Source: an uncultured Erysipelotrichaceae bacterium
GTDB lineage: Bacteria; Bacillota_I; Bacilli_A; Erysipelotrichales; Erysipelotrichaceae
Direction: 5' to 3'
Assembly (NCBI GenBank): GCA_934725085.1
Contig: CAKVAL010000042.1
Location: forward strand, 1 to 11,962
DNA: 11,962 bases
Numbering within the stretch: the first letter of the stretch is position 1; each line of letters opens with the position of its first letter. Positions 4,575 through 11,962 of this stretch are shown piece after piece. Both the position numbers and the translations under genes were made by a program. Below the pieces are notes generated by a model. That model saw only the letters and a program-made list of their open reading frames with translations, was not told the DNA's origin and did not search any database.

Positions 4575-6527
4575 ATGCAGGAAGATTTAAAATGTAAAAA
4601 AAGAATTGAACATTGGGAAGTTGTTACCGGTATATTGATGGTATATGACTTTATGGCAATTTGTTTCTCGTATTTGTTGGCACTACTAGTTAGGTTTGAT
4701 TTTAAGTTTAGTTCAATTGAGTCTCAATACTTACAAGGTTGTTATAAGAGTGTTTTATTCTATGCCTTGTTTTGTGTTATTTTATTTTGGTTCTTAAAAC
4801 TTTATAAGAGTATTTGGAGATTTGCGAGTTATTCTGAATTACTTAGAGTTATTTTAGCTACTGCTATAAGTGGTTTGATTTATCCTTTAATAATGAACTT
4901 ATTTGTAGGTGGTATGCCTGCATCGTATTATGTGATTGGCGTTGTATGTCAATTCTGTTTCACATTAGGGGTTAGATTTTCTTATCGTTTTATTCTTTTA
5001 TTAAGAAGTAGAACCAGTAAAAAACAAAGTGAAACAAATGTAATGTTGATTGGTGCTGGTAGTGCTGGCCAAATGATTCAAAGGGATATTGTGGGTGCTC
5101 GTGAGATTAATGAGAAGGTAGCTTGTTTCATTGATGATAATCCTAATAAGTGGGGAAGATATATTGATGGTGTTCCTATCTTTGGCGGTAGGGATTCTAT
5201 TATGGAAGCAGTTAAGAAATTTGATATTAAGAAGATTTATGTAGCTATTCCAAGTGCTAAGCCACAGAATAAAAGAGATATCTTAAGAGTATGTGATGAT
5301 ACAGGTTGTGAGATTATGAATCTTCCTGGTATGTATCAATTGTATACAGGTGATGTTTCTGTTAGTAAGATGAAGCCTGTTCAAATTGAGGACTTATTGG
5401 GCAGGGATCCTATTAAGCCTGATATGACTGAGGTTTTTGATTATGTAAAAGATAAGGTAGTCTTAATTACAGGTGTTGGTTCTATTGGTTCAGAATTAGC
5501 TAGACAAATCGCATCACACAAGCCTAAACAATTAATATTGTTTGATATCTATGAGAATAATGCCTATGATATTCAACTTGAGTTAAAGAAGAAGTATCCT
5601 GAATTAAAACTAGAGACATTAATTGGTTCTGTTAGAGATAGTAGAAGAATTTTCCAAGTATTTGAACAATTTAGACCTGATATTGTATATCATGCAGCTG
5701 CTCATAAGCATGTTCCTTTAATGGAAGATAGCCCATGTGAATCAATTAAGAATAATGCGATTGGTACTTATAAGACTGCTTATGCAGCTATGGCTCATGG
5801 TTGTAAGAAGTTTGTGTTAATCTCAACAGATAAGGCTGTTAATCCAACTAATATCATGGGTGCTTCAAAAAGATTGTGTGAGATGGTTATTCAAGCTTTT
5901 GCGCACAAGATTAATGAGGGTAAAGCTTATGAGATACCACAATTATTTACACATGAAATTAAAGATGAACGTATTATTAATGAATTAAAGACTACAAAGA
6001 CAGAATTTGTAGCAGTTAGATTTGGCAATGTACTAGGTAGTAATGGTTCTGTTATACCTTTGTTTAAGAAACAAATAGAAGCAGGAGGACCAGTTACTGT
6101 TACTCATCCTGATATCATTAGATACTTTATGACAATTCCTGAGGCTGTTAGTTTAGTACTTCTTGCAGGTACATATGCCAAGGGTGGTGAGATCTTTGTC
6201 TTAGATATGGGTGAACCAGTTAAGATTGATACACTAGCTCGTAATTTGATAAGACTTTCAGGTTATACACCAGATGTAGATATTAAGATTAGTTATTCTG
6301 GTTTAAGGCCTGGTGAAAAACTATTTGAAGAGAAGCTTATGGCTGAAGAGGGTTTAAAGAAAACTAAGAATGATTTGATTCATATTGGTTGTCCAATACC
6401 TTTTGATACTGATGAATTCTTAAAAGAATTAGAAGAATTATTGGATGCAGCTTATAAGAATAAAGACGACATGAAAGAAAGGGTGCAAAAGGTTGTTAAG
6501 ACTTATCATCCTGTGGAAAATAGTTAA
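4575..6527 (+). CDS. Membrane-bound UDP-HexNAc 4,6-dehydratase (CapD/PglF/WbpM family)
   Basis: Numbering is from the upstream ATG at 4569 (652 residues). I prefer the ATG at 4575 because GGGGAG (4561-4566) lies 8 bases before it but only 2 before 4569. Four N-terminal helices (about 17-41, 61-77, 93-113, 120-143) are followed by a first Rossmann-like domain (VMLIGAGSAG, 158-167) and the catalytic extended-SDR domain from about 297. Seen are HAAAHKHVPLME (375-386), STDKAVNPTN (419-428) and MGASK (430-434), where Met replaces the usual SDR Tyr as in the PglF/WbpM group, and VRFGNVLGSNGS (483-494). It should make UDP-4-keto-6-deoxy-HexNAc from UDP-GlcNAc, feeding the next gene. Two oddities are TGVGSIGSEL (301-310), which is one residue shorter than the usual TGxGGSIGSEL loop, and an extra stretch at about 447-478. 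Confidence 0.92.
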   Translation: MQEDLKCKKRIEHWEVVTGILMVYDFMAICFSYLLALLVRFDFKFSSIESQYLQGCYKSVLFYALFCVILFWFLKLYKSIWRFASYSELLRVILATAISGLIYPLIMNLFVGGMPASYYVIGVVCQFCFTLGVRFSYRFILLLRSRTSKKQSETNVMLIGAGSAGQMIQRDIVGAREINEKVACFIDDNPNKWGRYIDGVPIFGGRDSIMEAVKKFDIKKIYVAIPSAKPQNKRDILRVCDDTGCEIMNLPGMYQLYTGDVSVSKMKPVQIEDLLGRDPIKPDMTEVFDYVKDKVVLITGVGSIGSELARQIASHKPKQLILFDIYENNAYDIQLELKKKYPELKLETLIGSVRDSRRIFQVFEQFRPDIVYHAAAHKHVPLMEDSPCESIKNNAIGTYKTAYAAMAHGCKKFVLISTDKAVNPTNIMGASKRLCEMVIQAFAHKINEGKAYEIPQLFTHEIKDERIINELKTTKTEFVAVRFGNVLGSNGSVIPLFKKQIEAGGPVTVTHPDIIRYFMTIPEAVSLVLLAGTYAKGGEIFVLDMGEPVKIDTLARNLIRLSGYTPDVDIKISYSGLRPGEKLFEEKLMAEEGLKKTKNDLIHIGCPIPFDTDEFLKELEELLDAAYKNKDDMKERVQKVVKTYHPVENS

Positions 6528-6551
6528 ACAATTAAAAAGGAGACATTTATT

Positions 6552-7805
6552 ATGGAAGAAAACACTATTAAGAGAAACATTCCTTTTAGTCCTCCTGACA
6601 TTTCTGATTTAGAAGTCGAAGAAGTAGCTAAAGCATTGAAGTCTGGTTGGATTACAACTGGTCCTAGAACTAAAGAATTAGAGAGAAGATTAGCTGAATA
6701 TTGTCATACTAGTAAGGTGGTATGTTTAAATTCCGCTACTGCTGCTGAAGAATTGAATTTTAGAATTTGTGGTATAGGTGAGGGCGATGAAGTAATTGTT
6801 CCTGCTTATACATATACTGCAACAGCTAGCGCTGCGATTCATTGTGGTGCTAAGGTAATTTTTATTGATAGTCAAAAAGATTCTACTGAAATGGATTATG
6901 ATAAGGTTGTTGAGGCTATTAATGAGAAGACTAAGGCTGTTGTTGCGGTTGATTTAGGTGGCATTATTTGTGATTATGACAAATTATATGCTGCGGTCGA
7001 AAGTAAGAAGAACTTATTTAAACCAAAAGAAGGAGATTCTTTAGGTGCAAGAATTCAACAATCTATCGGTAGAGTATTAGTTTTTGCGGATGATGCTCAT
7101 GCATTAGGAGCAATGTGGCATGGTAAGATGGCTGGAGAAATTGCGAATTTTACAAGTTTCTCTTTTCATGCAGTAAAGAACTTTACTACTGCAGAAGGCG
7201 GTGCTAGTACTTGGCTAGATATTCCTGGTGTTGATAATGAAGAAATCTATAAGCAATTTCAATTATATAGTCTTCATGGCCAAAACAAAGATGCGTTAGC
7301 TAAGACTCAATTAGGTGCTTGGGAATACGATATTGTTGGACCTTGGTATAAGTGTAATATGACTGATATTATGGCTGCCATTGGCTTAAGACAATTGGAT
7401 AGATATCCAGGTATGTTAGAGAGAAGAAAAGAAATCATTAATAGATATGATGAAATGTGCGATGAATTAGGTGTTAAACATTTGATTCATAGTGGTTCTG
7501 ATTTTCAAAGTTCTAATCACTTATATTTAACTAGAATCCCTGGTATTGGTGATCAAACTAGAAGAGAGATTATTATTAAGTTAGCAGAACTAGGTATTAG
7601 TACTAATGTGCATTATAAGCCACTTCCTATGATGACTGCTTATAAGGAAATGGGTTGGGATATTAAGGATTTTCCTAATGCATATAACTATTATGAGAAT
7701 TTAATTACACTTCCTCTTCATACTTGCTTAAGTGATGAGGATGTAGATTATATTATTAAAAACTATAAAGAAGTTGTTAAGGGATATATAGGGGAAAAGA
7801 ATTAA
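6552..7805 (+). CDS. DegT/DnrJ/EryC1/StrS-family PLP aminotransferase (PglE/WcfR-like)
   Basis: This is a cytoplasmic enzyme of 417 residues. The PLP lysine is K209 in SFHAVKNFTTAEGG (204-217). Other family marks are SGWITTGPRTKELE (31-44), NSATAA (60-65), VPAYTYTATA (83-92), ADDAHALGA (179-187) and HYKPLP (354-359). With the preceding dehydratase it should convert UDP-4-keto-6-deoxy-HexNAc to the 4-amino sugar. Configuration at C4 (glucose-type as in diNAcBac, or galactose-type as in AAT-Gal) cannot be read here. It is longer than many family members because of a charged stretch near 148-172 between the IICDYD and FADDAH segments. AAGGAG at 6537-6542 lies 9 bases before the ATG. The stop overlaps the next start by one base (TAATG). 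Confidence 0.93.
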   Translation: MEENTIKRNIPFSPPDISDLEVEEVAKALKSGWITTGPRTKELERRLAEYCHTSKVVCLNSATAAEELNFRICGIGEGDEVIVPAYTYTATASAAIHCGAKVIFIDSQKDSTEMDYDKVVEAINEKTKAVVAVDLGGIICDYDKLYAAVESKKNLFKPKEGDSLGARIQQSIGRVLVFADDAHALGAMWHGKMAGEIANFTSFSFHAVKNFTTAEGGASTWLDIPGVDNEEIYKQFQLYSLHGQNKDALAKTQLGAWEYDIVGPWYKCNMTDIMAAIGLRQLDRYPGMLERRKEIINRYDEMCDELGVKHLIHSGSDFQSSNHLYLTRIPGIGDQTRREIIIKLAELGISTNVHYKPLPMMTAYKEMGWDIKDFPNAYNYYENLITLPLHTCLSDEDVDYIIKNYKEVVKGYIGEKN

Positions 7806-8500
7806 TGCTGAAAAAGTGGAATGATTTACCTGATTTCATGAAGAATGATGAAGTTAGACCATACTATGATGCACTACAAAAAAAGAAAATTAGTTTATTT
7901 TTTAAAAGGCTTTTTGACTTAGTAGGAGGATTAATTCTTTTAATCCTTTTAATTATACCGATGGGAATTATTGCTATCTTAATTAAACTAGATTCAGAAG
8001 GTCCTATATTCTATAGACAGGAAAGAGTTACAACTTATGGTAAACATTTTAAAATACATAAGTTTAGAACAATGGTTAGTAATGCCGATAAGATTGGTTC
8101 AGCAGTAACTGTTGATAATGATTCTAGAATTACTAAAATAGGAGCAAAATTGAGAGGTTGTCGTCTTGATGAACTACCTCAAGTATTAGATTTAATTACA
8201 GGTGATATGAGCTTTGTGGGAACAAGACCCGAAGCTGTTAAATATGTGGAAAAATACAAACCTGAATATATGGCTACATTATTGTTGCCTGCGGGTATTA
8301 CTTCTGAAGCTAGTATTAGATTTAAAGATGAAGCTGAATTATTAGATTCTGCAAAAGATGTTGATAAAGTATATGTTGAAGACGTTTTACCAGGAAAGAT
8401 GAAATACAATCTAGATTGCATTAAGAATTTCTCATTCTTTGGAGATATAGCAACAATGTTTAGAACACTATTTGCGGTTCTAGGAAAGGTATATAAGTAG
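7805..8500 (+). CDS. Initiating phosphoglycosyl transferase (PglC/WcfS-like, bacterial sugar transferase family)
   Basis: This is a monotopic membrane enzyme of 231 residues that moves a sugar phosphate from a UDP-sugar to undecaprenyl phosphate and starts the repeat unit. It shows KRLFDLVGG (34-42) leading to a re-entrant helix with a proline break (about 37-61, P52), EGPIFYRQERVT (65-76), FKIHKFRTM (82-90), the catalytic Asp-Glu in RLDELPQ (D122-E123) and GDMSFVGTRPE (133-143). The short single-domain form without four extra N-terminal helices matches PglC rather than WbaP. Placement directly after the dehydratase and aminotransferase suggests that the amino sugar they make is its substrate. 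Lysine use (about 8 AAG to 16 AAA) is midway between the upstream and downstream genes. Confidence 0.93.
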   Translation: MLKKWNDLPDFMKNDEVRPYYDALQKKKISLFFKRLFDLVGGLILLILLIIPMGIIAILIKLDSEGPIFYRQERVTTYGKHFKIHKFRTMVSNADKIGSAVTVDNDSRITKIGAKLRGCRLDELPQVLDLITGDMSFVGTRPEAVKYVEKYKPEYMATLLLPAGITSEASIRFKDEAELLDSAKDVDKVYVEDVLPGKMKYNLDCIKNFSFFGDIATMFRTLFAVLGKVYK

Positions 8501-8504
8501 CTTT

Positions 8505-9608
8505 ATGAAAAGAATATTAATTGTTTGCACTACCGATTCAATGATTTGGAATTTTCTAATCCCTCATATTAAAGAACTTGAGAGAAATGGTTATTATGTT
8601 GAATGCGCATGCTCAATTACAGGGGATTTTTATAAAAAATTAGTTGAACAATATAAAATTAAAATGAATGAGGTTTCATTTGAACGATCACCGTATAAAC
8701 TAAAAAATATTAATGCGTATAAAACTTTATGCAAACTTATAAAAGATAAAAATTTTGATATTGTTTTTTGTCATGAGCCCGTTGGTGGAGCAATTGGAAG
8801 AATTGCTGGTCATAGATGCCAGTGTAAAGTTGTTTATATGGCACATGGTTTTCATTTCTTTACCGGCGCTCCTAAATCGAGAATTATCTATTATTGGGTA
8901 GAAAAGTTTTTATCCCTTTATACAGATATTTTGATTACAATAAATAAAGAAGATTATTTAGCAGCTTTAAATTTTAAAGAAAAGAAGTGTTACAAAATCA
9001 ATGGAATAGGCATTGATACAATTAAATTCTATAAAGATGATACATTACAGGACTATTTAAACAAGGAATTTAACTTGCCTAAACATTCTGTTAAACTTTT
9101 ATCAATTGGAGAACTTATAGCTCGTAAAAATCATGAAGTTGTAATACGTGCGTTATCAAAAATCAATAACCCCAATGTTTATTATTTTATTGCGGGTGAT
9201 GGTGAAATGAAAGAAAAACTAGCTAACTTAATTAAAAAATTAAATTTAGAGAATAATGTTTATTTGCTAGGATATCGCACTGATATTAGACAGTTATGTA
9301 ATTCATCTGACATATATGTTATGCCTTCTATACACGAAGGCTTGTCAGTTGCATTGTTGGAAGCAATGGGATGTGGAAAACCAGTAATTGCCTCTAAAAT
9401 AAGGGGCAATATAGATTTGATTGATGAAAACAAAGGTGGACTGTTAGTGAATAACAAGAATATAGATGAATATGTTTCTGCAATAAATAAATTGGCATAT
9501 TCTGTAGAACTTCGAAATTCTTTTGGAATCTATAATGAATCGACTGTAAAAAAATTTGATATAAGCATCATCACAAAAGAAATTATAAAAATCATAAATA
9601 CGCTTTAA
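8505..9608 (+). CDS. Glycosyltransferase family 4 (GT-B fold)
   Basis: This is a cytoplasmic or membrane-associated enzyme of 367 residues that should add a sugar to the lipid-linked first residue. The N-terminal half begins KRILIVCTTDSM and holds MAHGFHFFTGAPKSR (112-126). The C-terminal half has IGELIARKNHE (201-211, basic R207-K208), IAGDGEM (229-235) and the GT4 EX7E motif HEGLSVALLEAMG (277-289, E278 and E286). The pattern resembles GT4 enzymes that act right after PglC-type initiators, but donor sugar and linkage cannot be told. It starts 4 bases after the previous stop with a distant ribosome site (8482-8489). Lysine is coded AAA 35 times and AAG 5 times, the reverse of cpsD, so the gene is probably of different origin. 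Confidence 0.9.
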   Translation: MKRILIVCTTDSMIWNFLIPHIKELERNGYYVECACSITGDFYKKLVEQYKIKMNEVSFERSPYKLKNINAYKTLCKLIKDKNFDIVFCHEPVGGAIGRIAGHRCQCKVVYMAHGFHFFTGAPKSRIIYYWVEKFLSLYTDILITINKEDYLAALNFKEKKCYKINGIGIDTIKFYKDDTLQDYLNKEFNLPKHSVKLLSIGELIARKNHEVVIRALSKINNPNVYYFIAGDGEMKEKLANLIKKLNLENNVYLLGYRTDIRQLCNSSDIYVMPSIHEGLSVALLEAMGCGKPVIASKIRGNIDLIDENKGGLLVNNKNIDEYVSAINKLAYSVELRNSFGIYNESTVKKFDISIITKEIIKIINTL

Positions 9609-9631
9609 ATGTATAAGGAGATAACAACAAT

Positions 9632-10717
9632 ATGAGACCTATAGCTTTTTATTTACCACAATATCATGAGACTGAAGAAAATAACAAATGGTGGGGTAAG
9701 GGTTTTACTGAATGGAATTCTGTTAAAAATGCTAAACCATATTTTAAAGGACACTATCAACCAAAAACTCCTTTAGATAATAATTACTACGATTTATCAG
9801 AAAGTAACGCTAATACATGGAAATGGCAAGCTAATTTAGCGAGAGAATATGGTGTTTATGGCTTCTGTATATATCATTATTGGTTTAAAGATTGTAAAAA
9901 AATTTTAGAAAAGCCTGCTGAAATCTTATTGAATCACAAGGACATTGATACTAAATATTTCTTTTGCTGGGCTAACGAACCATGGAAACGTACTTGGTAT
10001 AGTTATAATCAAGAACTTTTAATCGATCAAGAATATGGTACTGAAAAAGAATGGATAAAACATTATGAATATCTCTCATCTTTCTTTAAAGATGAGAGAT
10101 ATATTAAAATTAATAATCGTCCTATTATTGCTATATATAGAACGGCAGCTATTGATGAATTGGAAAAAATGAAAAAAATATGGAATCAACTAGCGATTAA
10201 AGATGGTTTTTCAGGAATACATTTAATGTCTGGGAATACTTCTTTCAAAAGAGAAAACAGAATCGATCTAATTGACTCTTTTTATTGTTTTGAACCAGCT
10301 TTCACTTTGCATTATGGTATTCCAAAATATTTAAGATTGCCATCATATATACGAAGGGTGTTAGTTTCTAAAATTAATACAGTAAGTGACAATAAAAAAA
10401 TTGAAGATTTGCAAAATTTGAAAACTTTATATAAATATTTATCTGAGAAAACTTTTATTGATTCAAAACCTGAGTATCCTGGTATATGTCCTTCATGGGA
10501 TAATACTCCAAGAAAAAAATGGAAGGGTACTTTTTTCAAAAAGTCATCTCCTTTAATTTTTGAAAAAAAATTAACTGATTACAATAAAACGCTTGAAGCC
10601 AATGACTTTTTATTTATAAATGCATGGAATGAATGGTCGGAGGGTGCGTATTTGGAACCTGATGAAATTAATAAATATTCATATCTAGAAGCTATTAAGA
10701 ATGCTTTGGAAAAATAA
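9632..10717 (+). CDS. WbsX-family protein (GH99-like domain), polysaccharide biosynthesis
   Basis: This protein has 361 residues and no signal peptide. It shows the WbsX signature pieces: IAFYLPQYHETEENNKWWGKGFTEW (pieces at 4-11 and 20-28), GFCIYHYWFKD (77-87), FFCWANEPWKRTW (110-122) and NAWNEWSEGAYLEPD near the C-terminus. The family is common in capsule and O-antigen clusters and is related to GH99 alpha-mannosidase/mannanase folds. Its reaction is not well established. It may act as a transferase or trim repeat units in the cytoplasm. A clear AAGGAG (9615-9620) lies 11 bases before the ATG. A perfect 15-bp hairpin lies inside the gene at 10069-10102. AT-rich AAA-dominated codon use matches its neighbours on both sides rather than the cps core. 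Confidence 0.88.
   Translation: MRPIAFYLPQYHETEENNKWWGKGFTEWNSVKNAKPYFKGHYQPKTPLDNNYYDLSESNANTWKWQANLAREYGVYGFCIYHYWFKDCKKILEKPAEILLNHKDIDTKYFFCWANEPWKRTWYSYNQELLIDQEYGTEKEWIKHYEYLSSFFKDERYIKINNRPIIAIYRTAAIDELEKMKKIWNQLAIKDGFSGIHLMSGNTSFKRENRIDLIDSFYCFEPAFTLHYGIPKYLRLPSYIRRVLVSKINTVSDNKKIEDLQNLKTLYKYLSEKTFIDSKPEYPGICPSWDNTPRKKWKGTFFKKSSPLIFEKKLTDYNKTLEANDFLFINAWNEWSEGAYLEPDEINKYSYLEAIKNALEK
10069..10102 (+). repeat. Perfect 15-bp inverted repeat inside the WbsX gene
   Basis: Bases 10069-10083 pair perfectly with 10088-10102 around the 4-base loop CTTT. The arm begins ATATCTCTCATC. The segment codes for the conserved-looking stretch YLSSFFKDERYI, so the coding function is kept. In mRNA it would form a stable hairpin in the middle of the gene. 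No T run follows, so it is not an intrinsic terminator. Confidence 0.85.
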
Positions 10718-10719
10718 GT

Positions 10720-11962
10720 ATGTTAGTTAATAAAAAAAAGTTTATTCATATTTTTGTTACATTTATTTTAGCTGTTTTTATTTGTTTTTATTTTTTCTAT
10801 TTTGATACTAATTCAGAATTAGAATTTGGTTTAAAAAAAACAACTTTATTAAGCATTGTGATTTATATTTGGCTTTTATATTCGAGTTATAGTATTAATA
10901 ATGGTATTAATATTTATTTAATTATTATTATTTTAACGATTCCGTTTTATTTAGGGGATCAGCTATCTTTAATTTTAGGATACAAAGAATTAATGTTAAA
11001 ATCCGATCACAGTATTTTAGATGGCATCATATCTAATGAGTCTATTTTTAAAGCGATGTTCTACATGATTGAATGCTTATTGTTCTTGCATGTTGGCTAT
11101 TTATCGTCTCAAAAAGGACATTTTTTTAATAATACAGAATATGATAATGTTTCAATAAATACTACACAAATTAAACAAATGAATTTTACAGGTTGGATAA
11201 TTTATATTTTAACTATTATTCCAACTATAGTAATAAGAGTATATGATGTTTTTATGAGTATAAAAATGGGGCATCTTGCCTATAGATTGTATGGATCAGT
11301 ATCTGGTGTTTTATACTATTTTGATTACATTGCCGATTGGTTTATTCCTGGATGCCTAATTATATTGATATTTAATAACACCGTTTTTGAGAAAAAAGTT
11401 GCTAGCGTGTCTGTTGCAATCTATTTCTTTTTATATTTATTAAGTGGTAAAAGAATGGAAATTATAGGTGCTGTTTTCGCTATAGCTTGTGTATATTTGT
11501 ATTGGTATAAAATAAAAATATCTAAAAAAAATATTTTCGGAATTATTATTTCTTCTATTGTGATAATTTTTATATTTCAAATTGTTGGTAACATGAGAAA
11601 TGCGTCAGGTGGAATAAAAATGTTTTCTATTGAATCAATTGAAGAAGCATTAAGCTCAAATTTTTTATATGGGGTTTTTGAAACTACTGGAAATACATTT
11701 ACCTCTATTGCAAATACAATAGAATGCGTGCCAAGTCGAGTAGATTTTAATAAAGGAAAAAGCTTGTTAGGCGCTATTTTGTATTTATTTCCTTCAACCA
11801 TAAGAGAACCATATTTATCTCATGTAATAACACATATTAGTGCAAAACTTTCCCCTTTTTATTATGGATGGGAAATTTCAGGCTATGGTTCTTCGTTTAT
11901 AACTGAATTATTTTTTAATTTTGGTTATTATGGATTATTGATTAGTTTATTATATGGAATAA
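10720..11962 (+). CDS. wzy: Wzy-type oligosaccharide repeat-unit polymerase, partial (3' end beyond window)
   Basis: The frame is open from the ATG at 10720 to the right edge (414 codons, no stop), so the end is missing. It encodes a very hydrophobic protein with many helices (for example about 9-27, 41-57, 62-79, 111-127, 157-173, 203-219, 228-241, 247-263, 271-289). Marks of the O-antigen polymerase Wzy family are LLSGKRMEIIGA (240-251), ETTGNTFTSIANTIECVPS (321-339) with KGKSLLGAILYLFP (345-358), and GWEISGYGSSFITELFFNFG (383-402). It should polymerise lipid-linked repeat units on the outer face of the membrane, which implies a Wzx flippase further downstream. It starts 2 bases after the WbsX stop (TAAGTATG) with no strong ribosome site, so coupling is likely. 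Confidence 0.87.
   Translation, partial: MLVNKKKFIHIFVTFILAVFICFYFFYFDTNSELEFGLKKTTLLSIVIYIWLLYSSYSINNGINIYLIIIILTIPFYLGDQLSLILGYKELMLKSDHSILDGIISNESIFKAMFYMIECLLFLHVGYLSSQKGHFFNNTEYDNVSINTTQIKQMNFTGWIIYILTIIPTIVIRVYDVFMSIKMGHLAYRLYGSVSGVLYYFDYIADWFIPGCLIILIFNNTVFEKKVASVSVAIYFFLYLLSGKRMEIIGAVFAIACVYLYWYKIKISKKNIFGIIISSIVIIFIFQIVGNMRNASGGIKMFSIESIEEALSSNFLYGVFETTGNTFTSIANTIECVPSRVDFNKGKSLLGAILYLFPSTIREPYLSHVITHISAKLSPFYYGWEISGYGSSFITELFFNFGYYGLLISLLYGI

Overview
The window is the 5' part of a capsular or exopolysaccharide (cps/eps) operon from a low-GC Gram-positive bacterium (Bacillota). The evidence is a very AT-rich sequence, strong AAGGAGG-type ribosome binding sites, the standard genetic code, and the Firmicute-type regulatory set of CpsC, CpsD, CpsB (PHP phosphatase) and LytR-CpsA-Psr. 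A gut Erysipelotrichia/Coprobacillaceae-like host would fit, but that is a guess. All eleven genes lie on the + strand with short gaps or overlaps. No convincing terminator lies between them, so they look like one transcription unit that continues past the right edge.

Region 1-466 has no recognisable complete gene. It begins with two near-identical 20-bp direct repeats that resemble the end of an IS21-family insertion sequence lying off the left edge. Next come a perfect 17-bp palindrome, a promoter-like region holding a run of ten G just upstream of an extended -10 TATAAT, a second promoter-like pair (TTGAGA-17-TATAAA), and a nested inverted-repeat structure (228-343) that could fold in the leader RNA.

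Region 467-4550 is the regulation and assembly module: a membrane-anchored Ig-like protein of unknown role, CpsC (Wzz-type co-polymerase), CpsD (BY-type tyrosine kinase), CpsB (PHP tyrosine phosphatase) and an LCP ligase that would attach polymer to the wall. Region 4575-8500 is the first-sugar module: a membrane-bound CapD/PglF-type UDP-HexNAc 4,6-dehydratase, a DegT-family PLP aminotransferase and a PglC/WcfS-like phosphoglycosyl transferase. Together they should make a 4-amino-4,6-dideoxy-HexNAc and load it on undecaprenyl phosphate. Region 8505-11962 starts the strain-specific part: a GT4 glycosyltransferase, a WbsX-family protein and a Wzy polymerase cut by the window edge. Lysine codon use switches from nearly all AAG in cpsD to nearly all AAA in the GT4 gene, which suggests a mosaic operon with an exchanged 3' cassette.

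Points most worth a second look are the G10 tract in the promoter region (possible phase variation of the whole operon), the nested leader structure, the Ig-like first gene, the in-frame hexamer repeat coding the kinase tyrosine tail, the one-residue-short NAD-binding loop of the dehydratase, and the lack of a visible PglD acetyltransferase (possible free amino sugar).
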